DNA of 64,000 nt from Mycobacterium spongiae (GTDB taxonomy: Bacteria; Actinomycetota; Actinomycetes; Mycobacteriales; Mycobacteriaceae): NCBI RefSeq assembly GCF_018278905.1, contig NZ_CP046600.1, positions 5,208,001-5,272,000 on the forward strand. Direction: 5' to 3'. The notes under the pieces were generated by a model. The model was not told where the DNA came from and did not search any database. It worked only from the letters and a program-made list of their open reading frames with translations. Position 1 is the stretch's first letter; the number at the start of each line of letters is the position of its first letter. Below are positions 52,294-64,000 of the stretch, piece by piece. Made by a program: the position numbers and the translations under genes.

Positions 52294-53004
52294 ATGAGCA
52301 ACTCATTCATACCCCCTACCGGTACATTTGCCGCGCGGCCAGGGTTCGGCTTCGGGCCGGGCTCCGCACTGGGGGGACCACTTGCTCGCCGGGGACGGCG
52401 CGCCCTGCACGGCGTGAAGCACGACGCTGGGCGGGAGTTCTTCGACAACGTCCGCGACCACGCAGCCGACCAGAACGGACACTGGGGTCTCGGCCCGGGA
52501 TTCACATTCGGATTCGGCGGCCCCGGTTTCGGCGGCGGCCCGCGCGCCGGCTCACGCCGGGGTGGTCGTGGTCGGCGCGGTGATGTTCGCGCGGCCATTC
52601 TGGTGCTGCTGGCCGAGCACCCGATGCATGGCTACGAGATGATCCAGCAGATCGCCGAACGCAGCAACGGAATCTGGCGGCCCAGCCCCGGGTCGGTGTA
52701 CCCAACGCTACAGCTGCTCGATGATGAGGGTCTCATTGCCGCCAGCGAAACCGACGGCAGCAAAAAGCTTTTCGAGCTGACCGACGACGGTCGCACCGCA
52801 GCGGAAAAGATCGGAACCCCACCGTGGGAGGAGATCGCCCGAGGCGTCGAACCCGGCCACATCAACCTGCGGACAGCTATGCGCCAACTCGTCGGCGCAG
52901 TGGCGCAATCTGCGCACGCCGCCAGCGCCGAACAGCAGCAACGCATCGTTGACATCATCAATACCGCGCGCCGGGAGATCTACGGCATCCTCGGCGAGGA
53001 CTAA
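52294..53004 (+). CDS. PadR-family transcription regulator
   Basis: Protein of 236 residues. An unusual Gly/Phe/Arg-rich N-terminal third (GFGFGPGSALGG, GLGPGFTFGFGGPGFGGGPRAG) precedes the PadR winged helix: RAAILVLLAEHPMHGYEMIQQIAER and SPGSVYPTLQLLDDEGLIAASETDG, then a C-terminal dimerisation helix. AAGGAGAGG lies before the ATG. It stands 48 bp from the end of the PKS-NRPS gene, convergent with it, so it may be local to that cluster, but control of the cluster is inference. Confidence 0.87.
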   Translation: MSNSFIPPTGTFAARPGFGFGPGSALGGPLARRGRRALHGVKHDAGREFFDNVRDHAADQNGHWGLGPGFTFGFGGPGFGGGPRAGSRRGGRGRRGDVRAAILVLLAEHPMHGYEMIQQIAERSNGIWRPSPGSVYPTLQLLDDEGLIAASETDGSKKLFELTDDGRTAAEKIGTPPWEEIARGVEPGHINLRTAMRQLVGAVAQSAHAASAEQQQRIVDIINTARREIYGILGED

Positions 53005-53052
53005 GCGCCGTTCCGCGAGCGTGCGCAAACGCGCAGCGTTAGCCGGTGTCGA

Positions 53053-56000
53053 TCACGCGGTTCGTCTGGTGGGCCTCGGCGAGCCCTGGGCAGAACCATG
53101 ATTCTCGTCCCTGGCTGAAGCGGTGGGCACGCCAAATAGCCGTTTGAGTTCGTCGCCATAACTACGAACGGATTCCGGAGTCAACATCTCTCCATGCAGG
53201 CAGTCAACCGAGTGCACTGTAAGACCGCCATCGACATACGGTTGCCAACTCCGCACCAGCGATGAACAGTGATCATCGCCCTCTCCAGCAGCCAGAAATA
53301 TCACCGCGTTGCCGTCGTACACGCTCGGCTCGTGTTCCAACATCGACGAACAGTTAGAATCTACGTTTTCAATAGCGAGCTCCAGAATTTGCTCGACTAG
53401 ATGACGAAACTCTGCTGCTCCTTCTTGCTGCAGAATTAGTTCGAGTGCCTGCTGGCGGGTAAGGAGACCGGACTGTTCTGGCAGATCGGGTCGGATAAAT
53501 CGTAAGGCGATTTTCAAGAATACGCTCGTACGTTCGGCCTCGGTGTAAGATTCAACTCCTGCGGCGCCATCATTGTCAGTGGGGAAAGCGTCCAACAGCA
53601 CCAGGTTTTGGACTACGCCTCCGCGTCGACCGAGCTCAATGGCGATCTCGTGGGCAACGGGGCCTCCAAAAGACCAGCCGAGTAGGTTGTATGGCCCGCT
53701 TGGATAGGCCGCTTCGATTCTGTCCGCATAGCTTTTCGCCAAGCCACGAATTGATTGATCTTCGACTTCCTCTCCATCCGAGACTTGTTGGATGCCAATG
53801 ATCGGGCAGTCCAAGTATTTGCCCAGCTCCCTATATGGCCAGCTAATCCCACTAGCCGGATGGATGCAGAATAGCGGGACGCCGGTTCCTTGCTTGAGCG
53901 TCTCGATGGGAACTAGTTCGCCCGAACTGCTGTCTTCGCCCAACTGCTCACTCAAGCTCTTTACAGATGATGCATCGAACATTGCCCGTACCGAAAGCTC
54001 GGCACCAAAGGCGGTGTTGACCGCGGCGACCAGGCGCATCGCCGACAGCGAGTCCCCACCCAAATCGAAGAACGAATCATCGACCCCCACCCGGTCGACA
54101 CCGAGGACTTGGGCAAAAATACCGGCCAAGATCTCCTCGGTGGGCGTACCCGGAGCCTGATACCGATCGGCATCACCGAACTCGGGTGCCGGCAAGGCCC
54201 GTTTGTCGAGTTTGCCGTTGACCGTCAACGGCAACGCGTCCAACACCAGCACCGCCGCAGGCACCATATACGCCGGCAACCGCTCGCCCAGCGCGGCACG
54301 GACCTGGGCCGCATCCACCGTCCCGGTCTCCAACTCGGTCACATAACCCACCAACCGCTTGTCACCGGGGCGGTCCTCGCGGGCGATCACCGCCGCCTGC
54401 GCCACCCCGTCCAACCCGGCCAGCGCAGCCTGGATTTCACCCAGCTCAATGCGATACCCACGGATCTTGACCTGCTCATCAGCGCGCCCCAGATACTGCA
54501 ACTGCCCATCAGCGTCCCACCGCACCAAATCCCCAGTGCGATACATACGTTCGCCCGACGCTCCGAACGGGCACGCCACAAACCGCGACGCGGTCAAACC
54601 CGACCGGCCCACATAGCCATACCCCACCCCGGCGCCGGCCACATACAACTCACCGACCACCCCCACCGGCACCGGACGCAACCACCCATCCAAGACAAAG
54701 AACCCAAGATGGTCCAACGGCACCCCAACGGGACTGGCAGTGCTGTCCACATCGGCCTCGACGATCTCGCGGAACGACGCATGCACCGTCGTCTCGGTGA
54801 TGCCGTACATGTTGATCAACCGCGGTGATCCCGGGTGGTGGTCCAACCACGTCCGCAGACGCTGCGGTTCCAACGCGTCACCGCCGAACACCACCGCCTC
54901 CAGCGTGAGCTGGTGTCCCAGCTCGCGCCGGAGAGCATCAACGGCTTGCAGCGCATAAAACGCCGACGGAGTTTGGCTCAACACCGTGACCTGTTCCGCG
55001 ACCAGCAGGGCGTGGAAGTCCTCCGGTGAGCGGCTCGTCTCCTCGGGCACCACCACCACCCGGCCGCCATACAGCAGCGCACCGAAAATCTCCCACACCG
55101 AGAAGTCGAAGGCCAACGAATGCGCCTGCGACCACACCTGCCCGGTCAGCTCCAGCTCGGTGTCGGTTGCCTCCAACAACCGGGTCACATTGCGGTGGGC
55201 GATCGCCACTCCCTTGGGCACACCGGTGGTGCCCGAGGTGTAGATCAGATACGCGATGTCATCGGGGGCCGGCACCGGCAACCCGGTGCCGGGGTGGCTG
55301 TCCACCGTGGGGTCATCGATGTCGATAACCGGCACATCATGCCCATCCAACCGGTCGGCCAACCCGGCGGTGGTGATCGCCGCGATCGGCGCGGCGTCGG
55401 TCAACACGAACTCGATCCGCGCATCCGGAACCGCCGGGTCGATCGGCAGATACGCCGCCCCCGATTTGAGCACCGCCAGCATCGCCACGATCGCCTCCGG
55501 CGACCGGGAAAACAGCAGCGCCACACGCTGTCCCGGCCCCGCACCCCGGGTCACCAACAGCTGCGCCAACCGATTCGCGGCGTCATCAAGCTCCCGATAC
55601 GTCAGCGACCGGCCCTGGAAGGTCACCGCCACCGCCTCCGGGGCACGCGCCACCTGCGCGGCAAACAAACCCGGAATCGACACCGGGTTCGTCGACTCGG
55701 TCAACGCCGTCCGATTGCTCCACTTATCCAGCCGGGAATGCTCACCAGCGTCAAGCGCATCCACCGACGAGAGCCGCCGCGCCGGATCAGCACACATCGC
55801 CACCAGCACCCGCCGCCACCGCTCGATCAACACCTCCATGCCGGCCGCGTCGAACACATCGGTGCGAAATTCCAGCGCCCCGGAAATCCCCGCCAGCTCA
55901 CCGGTCTCGCTGAAGCGTTCGGACAGCGAGAACGACAGATCCATCTGCGCGGTGTGGGTGTCCGCCGACAGCGGCGTGACCTGCAGATCACCCAACGCCA

Positions 56001-59000
56001 ACCCGGCGGGATCGGTGGTGTCGCGCCCGGGAAGGTTCTGCCAGGCCAACATCACCTGGACCAGCGGGTGATGACTCAACGACCGGGTGGGGTTGACGCG
56101 CTCGACCAGCACCTCAAACGGCACATCCTGATTGTCGTAGGCGGCCAGGCTGCGCTGCCGCACCTGAGCCAGCACCTCAGCGAAACTGGGATCGTCGCCC
56201 ACCTGCACCCGCAACACCAACGTGTTGACAAAAAACCCGACCAACTCATCCAGCGCCGGGTCACGGCGTCCGGCGATCGGAAATCCGATAGCCACCTCAC
56301 TGCTGGCACTGAGCTTGCACAGCAGCACCGCCAAAGCTGCCTGGATCACCATGAAACTGGTCGCGTTGCACTCTCCGGCGACAGCGCGCACCGCCTCCTG
56401 AACCTCGGCCGGCCAGTCCACGGCCACCGTGGCGCCGCGGTGATCGGCCACCGCCGGATACGGACGATCGGTGGGCAACGCCAGGTGCTCAGGCATCCCG
56501 GCCAGCGCGTCTTGCCAGTAGGCCACCTGCGCGGCAATAGCACTGTCGGGGTCGTCCAGATCACCGAGCTGGGTGCGCTGCCACAAGGTGTAGTCGATGT
56601 ACTGCACCGCCAAATCCGCCCAGCCCGGGGCGTGGCCCGCACACCGGCTGGCATACGCCGCCCCCAGGTCAGCCACCAGCGGAGTGACCGACCAGCCATC
56701 GGCAGCGATATGGTGCACCACCGCCACCAGCACATGCTCCTCGGCGCCGACGCGAAACAGCCGCGCCCGCAACGGAATCTCCGTCGCCAGGTCAAAACTG
56801 TGAGCGGCGGTTTCCCCGATAGCCTGCTGCAGTTGCGCCGCCGACCACCCGGCGGCATCAACAACGTCCCAACCGAGATCGGCCCGCTCGGCGGTTATCA
56901 CCTGCTGCCGCGGTATGCCATCCACGGCAGGGAACACGGTGCGCAGGCTCTCATGGCGGCCTACCACATCGGTCAAGGCCGCACCCAACGCCGTGGCATC
57001 CAGGCGCCCACTCAGGTGCAACGCCACCGCGAGGTTGTACACCGGTGAGTGCCCGTGCAACTGGTCGAGGAACCACAATCGGTTTTGGGTCGGCGACAAC
57101 GGAACTACGTCGGGCCTTGGTCCGGCCACCAACGGCTCACGGCGACCGTCCTCCCCACCGAGACGGGACACCAACTGGGCCACCGTGGGGGTGTCGAATA
57201 CCGCGCGCACTGAAAGCCCGGTATCCAGGCTGTTGTTGACCGCGGCGACCAGGCGCATCGCCGACAGCGAGTCCCCACCCAAATCGAAGAACGAATCATC
57301 GACCCCCACCCGGTCGACACCGAGGACTTGGGCAAAAATACCGGCCAAGATCTCCTCGGTGGGCGTACCCGGAGCCTGATACCGATCGGCATCACCGAAC
57401 TCGGGTGCCGGCAAGGCCCGTTTGTCGAGTTTGCCGTTGACCGTCAACGGCAACGCGTCCAACACCAGCACCGCCGCAGGCACCATATACGCCGGCAACC
57501 GCTCGCCCAGCGCGGCACGGACCTGGGCCGCATCCACCGTCCCGGTCTCCAACTCGGTCACATAACCCACCAACCGCTTGTCACCGGGGCGGTCCTCGCG
57601 GGCGATCACCGCCGCCTGCGCCACCCCGTCCAACCCGGCCAGCGCAGCCTGGATTTCACCCAGCTCAATGCGATACCCACGGATCTTGACCTGCTCATCA
57701 GCGCGCCCCAGATACTGCAACTGCCCATCAGCGTCCCACCGCACCAAATCCCCAGTGCGATACATACGTTCGCCCGACGCTCCGAACGGGCACGCCACAA
57801 ACCGCGACGCGGTCAAACCCGACCGGCCCACATAGCCATACCCCACCCCGGCGCCGGCCACATACAACTCACCGACCACCCCCACCGGCACCGGACGCAA
57901 CCACCCATCCAAGACAAAGAACCCAAGATGGTCCAACGGCACCCCAACGGGACTGGCAGTGCTGTCCACATCGGCCTCGACGATCTCGCGGAACGACGCA
58001 TGCACCGTCGTCTCGGTGGTGCCGTACATGTTGATCAACCGCGGTGATCCCGGGTGGTGGTCCAACCACGTCCGCAGACGCTGCGGTTCCAACGCCTCGC
58101 CGGCGAACACTACCGCCTCCAGCGTGAGCTGGTGTCCCAGCTCGCGCTGGAGAGCATCAACGGCTTGCAGCGCATAAAACGCCGACGGAGTTTGGCTCAA
58201 CACCGTGACCTGTTCCGCGACCAGCAGGGCGTGGAAGTCCTCCGGTGAGCGGCTCGTCTCCTCGGGCACCACCACCACCCGGCCGCCATACAGCAGCGCA
58301 CCGAAAATCTCCCACACCGAGACGTCGAAGGCCAACGAATGCCACTGCGACCACACCTGCCCGGTCAGCTCCAGCTCGGTGTCGGTTGCCTCCAACAACC
58401 GGGTCACATTGCGGTGGGCGATCGCCACTCCCTTGGGCACACCGGTGGTGCCCGAGGTGTAGATCAGATACGCGATGTCATCGGGGGCCGGCACCGGCAA
58501 CCCGGTGCCGGGGTGGCTGTCCACCGTGGGGTCATCGATGTCGATAACCGGCACATCATGCCCATCCAACCGGTCGGCCAACCCGGCGGTGGTGATCGCC
58601 GCGATCGGCGCGGCGTCGGTCAACACGAACTCGATCCGCGCATCCGGAACCGCCGGGTCGATCGGCAGATACGCCGCCCCCGATTTGAGCACCGCCAGCA
58701 TCGCCACGATCGCCTCCGGCGACCGGGAAAACAGCAGCGCCACACGCTGTCCCGGCCCCGCACCCCGGGTCACCAACAGCTGCGCCAACCGATTCGCGGC
58801 GTCATCAAGCTCCCGATACGTCAGCGACCGGCCCTGGAAGGTCACCGCCACCGCCTCCGGGGCACGCGCCACCTGCGCGGCAAACAAACCCGGAATCGAC
58901 AGCGGCTCTGGCTTGGTGGTGGTCAGCGCACTGCGGTTACTGAAGGCATCGAGGAGGCCTTGTTCTGATATTGGTTCTGATGTTGCGGACTCGCCAGAGG

Positions 59001-62000
59001 CATGTTCGTCCAGGGTGGCGATGTCGCGGAGGGGGCGGCTCCACATCGGCAAGAGTTGCTCAAGGATGGCCAGCATGCGCTGCCCCAGGTGCTGGGCATT
59101 GACAACACCAAGCAGGTTTCTGGTGGTCTGGATAGTCAGGGTCAACCTGTCATCGGCCAGGCTGACCCAAATGGTCACAGAGAAGTGGGTATGGGCCGTC
59201 GCACTCGATATCGCGAAGCTTGGCGGGCCCGTGGTGAGATCGTCGCCAAGTAGACCTGTAGGTAACGGGGGCTCAAAAACTAGCAGGGTGTCGAACAGTT
59301 CGTCGAAGCCAGCTAAGGCGCGGAATCGTGCGTGGTTGAGGTAGCCGTGCTCGCGCATTTGTCCACCACTGCGCTGAATCTGCGCGCATTCATCGCCCAC
59401 CGTGGTGGCGGGGTCAAGTCGAGTCCGCAGCGGTATGGCGTTGATGAGTAGGCCGACGATCGATTCGATACCGGTTTGTTGTAGCTCGACGGGCCGGTCA
59501 GCGATCGAGCTGCCGAAGACGACGTCGGGGGAGCCGGTGAGCGTGGACAATGTCAACGCCCAGGCGAGTTGGGTCAACGTGCTGACCGTGATCCCGCGGC
59601 TGCGGGCGGTGTCGAGCAGCCACGCGGTGTCAGCGCTGTTCATGCTGAGCTGCGCTCGCTGGGGTTGGTTGCTTGGTCCTGGTGGATTTTGGTCGGCCAG
59701 TATTGTCGGTGCTGGCAAGCCGGCCAGGTACTCACGCCATAGTTGTTCACCGTGCTGTTGGTCACGCTGAGCGTGCCAGGCGATGTAGTTGCGATACGGC
59801 CGCGGCTGCGGTAGCGAAGTCGTGTCGCCGCCATTCTTGTACAGGGTGAGTAGCTCATGGCACAACAGGCCAAGCGACCATCCATCGATGACGATGTGAT
59901 GCGCGGTAATGAGAAACCGCCAACGCCCGCCCGACAATTCGATCAGCAGAAACCGGATCGGCGGCCCCTGTTCGAGGTTGAATCCGCGAGCTTGTTCGTC
60001 GGCTTCCAAACCGGCGAGCGTTTCCTGGGTGGCGCTGACATGCCGCCAGTCCAGGTCCACATCAGACATCACGACCTGCACTGGGTGCGGTAGTTCGCGA
60101 CCGATGAAACGCGCCCGCAAATTTGGGTGGCGCTCGAGCTCCGCCAACGCACACATGCGCAGTAGCTCGCTGTCCAACGGCCCGGATACGTCGATACCTA
60201 CCGCGACCGTATAGGGATCATCTGCCGGCGTTTCGCTCAGTATTGCGAGCGCGAAGAGCCCCTGCTGTAGCGGGCTAAGCGCCATGACGTCGTCGATATC
60301 GGAAACGTGATCGCCTAGCTGGGCCAACATATTCGGAACCGCAGCTAGCTCCCTGGGCGACAATCCCGATAACTCCATCGGCTGGGATGCAACAACCTCG
60401 ACGGCCGCAGCGCCGTCGTTTTCGCCGGTTTTGGCGCCGTGGTCGATCGCGTGGTCGAGCGCGACGCCTAGGTGTTTGATCGTGGTGTGCTCGAAGATCA
60501 GCTGCGGCGTCAGCGGCAGACCCGCCTCCCGGACCTGGGCGGCCAGTTTCATAGCGGAGATACTGTCGCCGCCGAGTTCCACGAAGTCGTCGTCGCGCCC
60601 TGGCTGGGCGACGCCGAGAATTTCTTCGATCGTTGCGGCCAGCACGCGCTCGGTGTCGGTGCTTGGCGGCTCGGTCGACGTGCTGACGCCGACCTTCGGC
60701 GTGGGCGGTTGGGCGGTGTCCAATCCGGTGGACCAGCCGCTGCCGCTTGCCGCGGAGTCCAGCCATAGCCGCTTGCGCTGGAATGCATAGGTGGGCAGGC
60801 TCACGCGTCGTGCGTCTGTACCTGCGTATCCGCGGGTCCAATCGATCGGGGTCCCGTGGGCATACACGGTGGCCAGTCCGTTGACAAACGACACCTTCTC
60901 GTCGCTCGAGGGTCGCAGCAGCGGTGCGACAACCACCGCGTCGGAGTCGCGATCATCGGCGGTGACGACGTCTTGCGTCACGCTGGTCACGGAGTTGCCA
61001 GTTCCGATTTCCAAGAAATTGTTCACGCCCCCGTGGCGACGGGTCCAGCGCATCGCCTCCATGAATCGGACCGGGTTGTTGATTTGGTCAATCCAATATT
61101 GCGGCGAATTCAACAGATCCGGCTCTGCAATCTCCCCCGTGCACGCGGAGACAACCGGAATATCGGTAGCGCGGTAACCCAGGCTCCGGCAAACCCGAGC
61201 AAACTCCGAATACATCTCACTTTCAGCCGTCGCGATCGCCAACATGCCCGTAGCACCGGCCAGGGATTGCATGACCCGTCCGCGCGCGGCAACGACAAGG
61301 CAGGCATCGTCCAACGACCACAATCCCGCCACGTAAGCCGCGGTGAGCTCACCAACGCCATGACCCACCACAAAGTCCGGCCGCAGCCCCCAGGACCGAG
61401 CAAGGTCGAACAGCGCTACCCCGACAGCAAACGACGCCGGTTGAGCATATGCCACCTGGTCCAGTAATGTGGCCGCCTCCGATCCAGCTTCGGCGAATAC
61501 CACATCGCGCAACGACGCGTCCAACTGTCCGTCGAAGCGGCGGCACACTTCGTCGAACGTTTCGGCGTATACCGGAAAACAGGCATACAGTTGTTTCCCC
61601 AGGCCGATCCATTGCGTATTTTCTCCCGCAAACAGCGCCGCCGTCCTCGTCGATTCGCGGGCTATTCCGCTCACCACCGCGGATGAATCTTCCTCAGCCG
61701 CCAACGATCTCAGCCCGTCGAGCAATTCTTCGCGATCGCGCCCAACGATCACCGCCCGATGCGCAAATTGTGCCCGTGAACTAGCCAACGAGAACCCGAT
61801 ATCGGTCAACCCGAAATCCGGATTCTGTTCGAGATGGGCCGCTAGCCGGGCACCCTGCATCGGCAGCGCCTCCGCGGACTTTGCGGTCAGCACCCACGCG
61901 TTGACAGGCAGACCATGAGCAGCTGGCGAGTCAGTAGCCTCACCCACCGGCAAACGCGGTTGCGGGGCTTCCTCGACTATCACATGCGAGTTGACGCCGC

Positions 62001-64000
62001 TGTTACCGAACGCAGACACCCCCGCCCTGCGGACGCCATCGTGACGCGGCCACGGCACCAACGTCGTCGCCAAGTCGACACCCCCCGACGACCAATCCAC
62101 ATACGGCGTCGGCTGCGCCGCGTGCAGGGTTGGCGGGATATATCCATGGCGCATCGCCTCGACCATCTTGATCACCCCGCCGACCCCGGCCGCAGCCACG
62201 GTGTGGCCGATGTTGGATTTCAGCGACCCCAACCACAACGACTGATCCGCCGGCCGCTGCTGGCCATACGTCGCCATCAACGCCTCAACCTCGATGAGAT
62301 CGCCCACCGAAGTCCCAGTAGCGTGCGCCTCCACCGCATCGACTTGGGCCGCTTGTAGGCCAGCGTTGGCCAGCGCCCGCCGGATCAGCCGCTGTTGCGC
62401 CTTACCGTTGGGAGCCACCTGGGTCCCGGTCGATGTCCCTTGCCCCCCATCGTGATTGACCGCCGAGCCCGGTATCACGGCCAACACCGGATGTCCGTTG
62501 TCTTGCGCATCGCGCAGGCGCTCCAGCAGGAGGATGCCGGCGCCTTCACCCCACCCGGTGCCGTCGGCGTTGGCCGCGAATGATTTGCAGCGCCCATCGG
62601 GTGCAGACACCATTCCTAGCCGCAATCCGATGTAGGACTGTGGTGTGGCCATCACTGTCACACCACCAGCCAAGGCCAACGAACAATCCCCGGCCCGCAG
62701 TGATTGGCCAGCTTGATGAATCGCGACCAACGACGAGGAACACGCCGTATCGACCGTGATGGCGGGGCCCTCGAAGCCAAAAAAGTAGGAGAGTCGTCCG
62801 GTGGCCATACTCGACGCGTGGCCGGCCACCAAAGACGGCAAGGAACTGTCCGGGGTTTCGCTTTCGGTGGCGCCGAGACCCACACCGCCGCTCACCGACG
62901 ACAGGCCCATGAAGACCCCTATCTCGTCGCCGCGAACAGTTGATGGATCAATGCCTGCGTCCTCAAACGCTTCCCACGCACACTCGAGTGCTAGTCGATG
63001 CTGGGGATCCATCGCCGCGGCCTCGCCCGAGCCGATTCCGAAGAAGTCAGCGTCGAACCCCGTCACATCGGACAGGAACCCTCCGGCCCACTCACCAAAC
63101 CGGTTGTCTGAGGGGGAATTTGAGTCGGACACGATATCGGTGGCCCAGCCACGGTCTGTCGGCAACTCCGATATGAGGTCGCGGCCCGCTGACACCGCCG
63201 ACCACAACTCCGCAGGAGAATTCAGCCCACCCGGATAACGACACGCCATGCCCACGATCGCGATCGGTTCGCTAACCCACGCCCCCGCATCCGGCGCGCG
63301 TCGACCCGTCTGTTCCAGCTCGGACAACTCCTCCTCATCCGATCCACCGGGCTGCCGCGCCCCATCGCCGGACCCGAGGTGATCGTTGTTGCTGAGCGAG
63401 GTGGTGAGGTGGTCGGCGAGTGTGTTGGGGGTTGGGTGGTCGAAGGCGAGGGTGGCTGGCAGGGTCAGCCCGGTTTGTGTCGAGAGCGTGTTGCGCAGTT
63501 CGAGGGCGCTGAGGGAGTCGATGCCGAGGTCTTTAAACGGCCGGTCGGGGTCGAGGGCCTGGGGATCGGGGTGGGCCAACACCTGCGCGGTGGTGGTGAT
63601 GACCAGGCTGGTCAGGGTGGCGCGTTGTTGTTCGGGGGTCAGGTTGGCCAGCTGCGTGGTCAACGCGCGTGAGTCAGCTGCTGCGGCGTGGGGGCGGCTG
63701 GTGATCAGTGCCGACAGCATCGGGGGCAGGCTGTGGCGCTCGGCCAATGCTGCCAGCGCTGTGGGGTTGAGCGGGGCGGGGACCAGATTGGGGTGTTGGT
63801 AGCTCAGCGCGGTATCGAACAGGGCCAGGCCGTGGTCGATGCTGATCGGGGTCATCCCGATGCGGGTAAAACGGGTCTGATCGCGGGTGTCGAGATGCGC
63901 GGTCATCCCGGAGGGGGTTTGCCAGTAACCCCAGGCCAGGCTGGTGGCGGGTTGCTGGTGGTGGTGGCGGTGGTGGGCCAGCGCGTCGAGGACGGCGTTG
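53053..64000 (-). CDS. hybrid PKS-NRPS, partial at the right edge
   Basis: At least 3640 residues; the start lies beyond the window. Domains by coordinate, N to C: end of a KR (64000-63800; [13 protein letters not shown]), ACP (63700-63390; [10 protein letters not shown]), KS (63290-61990; [28 protein letters not shown]), AT (61900-60850), T (60650-60480; LGGDSISA), C (60330-59000; HHIVIDGWS), A (58900-57400), T (57390-57150), C (57120-55760; HHIAADGWS), A (55680-54180), T (54170-53960), TE (53900-53060; GWSFGG, His in LHGEML). The AT motif is GHGVGE, without the serine. A-domain codes read by eye are DVWSVAMVHK and DFWSVGMVHK; the second is close to the threonine code DFWNVGMVHK. Confidence 0.93.
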   Translation of the reverse strand, partial: NAVLDALAHHRHHHQQPATSLAWGYWQTPSGMTAHLDTRDQTRFTRIGMTPISIDHGLALFDTALSYQHPNLVPAPLNPTALAALAERHSLPPMLSALITSRPHAAAADSRALTTQLANLTPEQQRATLTSLVITTTAQVLAHPDPQALDPDRPFKDLGIDSLSALELRNTLSTQTGLTLPATLAFDHPTPNTLADHLTTSLSNNDHLGSGDGARQPGGSDEEELSELEQTGRRAPDAGAWVSEPIAIVGMACRYPGGLNSPAELWSAVSAGRDLISELPTDRGWATDIVSDSNSPSDNRFGEWAGGFLSDVTGFDADFFGIGSGEAAAMDPQHRLALECAWEAFEDAGIDPSTVRGDEIGVFMGLSSVSGGVGLGATESETPDSSLPSLVAGHASSMATGRLSYFFGFEGPAITVDTACSSSLVAIHQAGQSLRAGDCSLALAGGVTVMATPQSYIGLRLGMVSAPDGRCKSFAANADGTGWGEGAGILLLERLRDAQDNGHPVLAVIPGSAVNHDGGQGTSTGTQVAPNGKAQQRLIRRALANAGLQAAQVDAVEAHATGTSVGDLIEVEALMATYGQQRPADQSLWLGSLKSNIGHTVAAAGVGGVIKMVEAMRHGYIPPTLHAAQPTPYVDWSSGGVDLATTLVPWPRHDGVRRAGVSAFGNSGVNSHVIVEEAPQPRLPVGEATDSPAAHGLPVNAWVLTAKSAEALPMQGARLAAHLEQNPDFGLTDIGFSLASSRAQFAHRAVIVGRDREELLDGLRSLAAEEDSSAVVSGIARESTRTAALFAGENTQWIGLGKQLYACFPVYAETFDEVCRRFDGQLDASLRDVVFAEAGSEAATLLDQVAYAQPASFAVGVALFDLARSWGLRPDFVVGHGVGELTAAYVAGLWSLDDACLVVAARGRVMQSLAGATGMLAIATAESEMYSEFARVCRSLGYRATDIPVVSACTGEIAEPDLLNSPQYWIDQINNPVRFMEAMRWTRRHGGVNNFLEIGTGNSVTSVTQDVVTADDRDSDAVVVAPLLRPSSDEKVSFVNGLATVYAHGTPIDWTRGYAGTDARRVSLPTYAFQRKRLWLDSAASGSGWSTGLDTAQPPTPKVGVSTSTEPPSTDTERVLAATIEEILGVAQPGRDDDFVELGGDSISAMKLAAQVREAGLPLTPQLIFEHTTIKHLGVALDHAIDHGAKTGENDGAAAVEVVASQPMELSGLSPRELAAVPNMLAQLGDHVSDIDDVMALSPLQQGLFALAILSETPADDPYTVAVGIDVSGPLDSELLRMCALAELERHPNLRARFIGRELPHPVQVVMSDVDLDWRHVSATQETLAGLEADEQARGFNLEQGPPIRFLLIELSGGRWRFLITAHHIVIDGWSLGLLCHELLTLYKNGGDTTSLPQPRPYRNYIAWHAQRDQQHGEQLWREYLAGLPAPTILADQNPPGPSNQPQRAQLSMNSADTAWLLDTARSRGITVSTLTQLAWALTLSTLTGSPDVVFGSSIADRPVELQQTGIESIVGLLINAIPLRTRLDPATTVGDECAQIQRSGGQMREHGYLNHARFRALAGFDELFDTLLVFEPPLPTGLLGDDLTTGPPSFAISSATAHTHFSVTIWVSLADDRLTLTIQTTRNLLGVVNAQHLGQRMLAILEQLLPMWSRPLRDIATLDEHASGESATSEPISEQGLLDAFSNRSALTTTKPEPLSIPGLFAAQVARAPEAVAVTFQGRSLTYRELDDAANRLAQLLVTRGAGPGQRVALLFSRSPEAIVAMLAVLKSGAAYLPIDPAVPDARIEFVLTDAAPIAAITTAGLADRLDGHDVPVIDIDDPTVDSHPGTGLPVPAPDDIAYLIYTSGTTGVPKGVAIAHRNVTRLLEATDTELELTGQVWSQWHSLAFDVSVWEIFGALLYGGRVVVVPEETSRSPEDFHALLVAEQVTVLSQTPSAFYALQAVDALQRELGHQLTLEAVVFAGEALEPQRLRTWLDHHPGSPRLINMYGTTETTVHASFREIVEADVDSTASPVGVPLDHLGFFVLDGWLRPVPVGVVGELYVAGAGVGYGYVGRSGLTASRFVACPFGASGERMYRTGDLVRWDADGQLQYLGRADEQVKIRGYRIELGEIQAALAGLDGVAQAAVIAREDRPGDKRLVGYVTELETGTVDAAQVRAALGERLPAYMVPAAVLVLDALPLTVNGKLDKRALPAPEFGDADRYQAPGTPTEEILAGIFAQVLGVDRVGVDDSFFDLGGDSLSAMRLVAAVNNSLDTGLSVRAVFDTPTVAQLVSRLGGEDGRREPLVAGPRPDVVPLSPTQNRLWFLDQLHGHSPVYNLAVALHLSGRLDATALGAALTDVVGRHESLRTVFPAVDGIPRQQVITAERADLGWDVVDAAGWSAAQLQQAIGETAAHSFDLATEIPLRARLFRVGAEEHVLVAVVHHIAADGWSVTPLVADLGAAYASRCAGHAPGWADLAVQYIDYTLWQRTQLGDLDDPDSAIAAQVAYWQDALAGMPEHLALPTDRPYPAVADHRGATVAVDWPAEVQEAVRAVAGECNATSFMVIQAALAVLLCKLSASSEVAIGFPIAGRRDPALDELVGFFVNTLVLRVQVGDDPSFAEVLAQVRQRSLAAYDNQDVPFEVLVERVNPTRSLSHHPLVQVMLAWQNLPGRDTTDPAGLALGDLQVTPLSADTHTAQMDLSFSLSERFSETGELAGISGALEFRTDVFDAAGMEVLIERWRRVLVAMCADPARRLSSVDALDAGEHSRLDKWSNRTALTESTNPVSIPGLFAAQVARAPEAVAVTFQGRSLTYRELDDAANRLAQLLVTRGAGPGQRVALLFSRSPEAIVAMLAVLKSGAAYLPIDPAVPDARIEFVLTDAAPIAAITTAGLADRLDGHDVPVIDIDDPTVDSHPGTGLPVPAPDDIAYLIYTSGTTGVPKGVAIAHRNVTRLLEATDTELELTGQVWSQAHSLAFDFSVWEIFGALLYGGRVVVVPEETSRSPEDFHALLVAEQVTVLSQTPSAFYALQAVDALRRELGHQLTLEAVVFGGDALEPQRLRTWLDHHPGSPRLINMYGITETTVHASFREIVEADVDSTASPVGVPLDHLGFFVLDGWLRPVPVGVVGELYVAGAGVGYGYVGRSGLTASRFVACPFGASGERMYRTGDLVRWDADGQLQYLGRADEQVKIRGYRIELGEIQAALAGLDGVAQAAVIAREDRPGDKRLVGYVTELETGTVDAAQVRAALGERLPAYMVPAAVLVLDALPLTVNGKLDKRALPAPEFGDADRYQAPGTPTEEILAGIFAQVLGVDRVGVDDSFFDLGGDSLSAMRLVAAVNTAFGAELSVRAMFDASSVKSLSEQLGEDSSSGELVPIETLKQGTGVPLFCIHPASGISWPYRELGKYLDCPIIGIQQVSDGEEVEDQSIRGLAKSYADRIEAAYPSGPYNLLGWSFGGPVAHEIAIELGRRGGVVQNLVLLDAFPTDNDGAAGVESYTEAERTSVFLKIALRFIRPDLPEQSGLLTRQQALELILQQEGAAEFRHLVEQILELAIENVDSNCSSMLEHEPSVYDGNAVIFLAAGEGDDHCSSLVRSWQPYVDGGLTVHSVDCLHGEMLTPESVRSYGDELKRLFGVPTASARDENHGSAQGSPRPTRRTA
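54018..55681 (-). repeat. A-T didomain block, downstream copy
   Basis: A 1.66-kb block almost identical to 57237-58900 (offset 3219 bp). It runs from the start of the second adenylation domain to the middle of its carrier domain. Confidence 0.88.
57237..58900 (-). repeat. A-T didomain block, upstream copy
   Basis: Partner of 54018-55681. By eye the encoded A domains differ at six residues: W/A before HSLAFD, V/F in FDxSVWE, Q/R, A/G in VVFxG, E/D next to it, and T/I in YGxTE. Confidence 0.88.

Noticed and set aside
53005..53052. Intrinsic terminator between the PadR and PKS-NRPS genes
   Set aside because: A small TGCGC-AAAC-GCGCA hairpin is present, but the stem is short and no T-tract follows on either strand.
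55120..57048. 642-residue plus-strand frame opposite the PKS-NRPS
   Set aside because: Antisense to C and A domains with intact motifs; His/Arg/Gln-rich composition and no family signature.

Overview
The window is a stretch of chromosome from a slow-growing Mycobacterium. GC is high, GTG and TTG starts are frequent, and genes overlap tightly. From memory, the gene order follows the M. tuberculosis H37Rv block Rv3667 to Rv3695 almost gene for gene: acs, secreted protease, holin-like protein, ephE, marP, Nudix, thioredoxin-like, nth, crp, MBL hydrolase, RidA, DUF4177, two ArsA-like ATPases, whiB4, ponA2, phosphoesterase, cds1, tRNA-Pro, P450, YqeY, then the moxR2 operon. The organism is therefore a non-tuberculous or MTBC-related slow grower. 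I cannot name the species.

Three accessory regions interrupt this backbone. (1) About 2.0 kb inserted at the 3' end of tRNA-Pro (19620-21711), bounded by 49-bp direct repeats. It holds a tyrosine integrase that lacks its N-terminal domain and one cargo gene with a HEPN-type R-x4-H motif. (2) At 21.8-41.6 kb lie an MFS transporter, a MerR-ynfA pair, an operon of AMP-forming ligase, cytochrome P450 and alpha/beta hydrolase, an mbtH gene, and an 11.4-kb NRPS gene (T-C-A-T-C-A-T-C-A-T-R, reductive release) coupled to a small cupin-like gene. I read the ligase, P450, hydrolase, MbtH, NRPS and cupin genes as one biosynthetic locus. The ligase probably loads the N-terminal carrier domain of the NRPS, and the reductase should release an aldehyde or alcohol. 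(3) From 53.05 kb to the right edge lies a PKS-NRPS gene cut by the window: ...KR-ACP-KS-AT-T-C-A-T-C-A-T-TE. A PadR-type regulator converges on it.

The most unusual signal is inside the two megasynthases. In each, modules are almost identical at DNA level, and nearly all differences fall in the stretch that forms the adenylation pocket. In the second gene the two A-T blocks (1.66 kb each) encode adenylation domains in which I count six differing residues, two of them at specificity-code positions. The PKS module also carries an acyltransferase whose nucleophile serine is glycine and whose C-terminal half looks shortened.

The core region 43.06-51.70 kb holds YqeY, a proline-rich multi-pass protein and a coupled operon DUF4129, DUF4350, MoxR2, DUF58, followed by SpoIIM-like and RDD-family membrane proteins. 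Three convergent gene ends (crp, the second ArsA-like ATPase, DUF58) each carry a tandem array of GC-rich hairpin units that share a GACGATGC core. A fourth, different 54-bp array sits in the divergent spoIIM/RDD gap.
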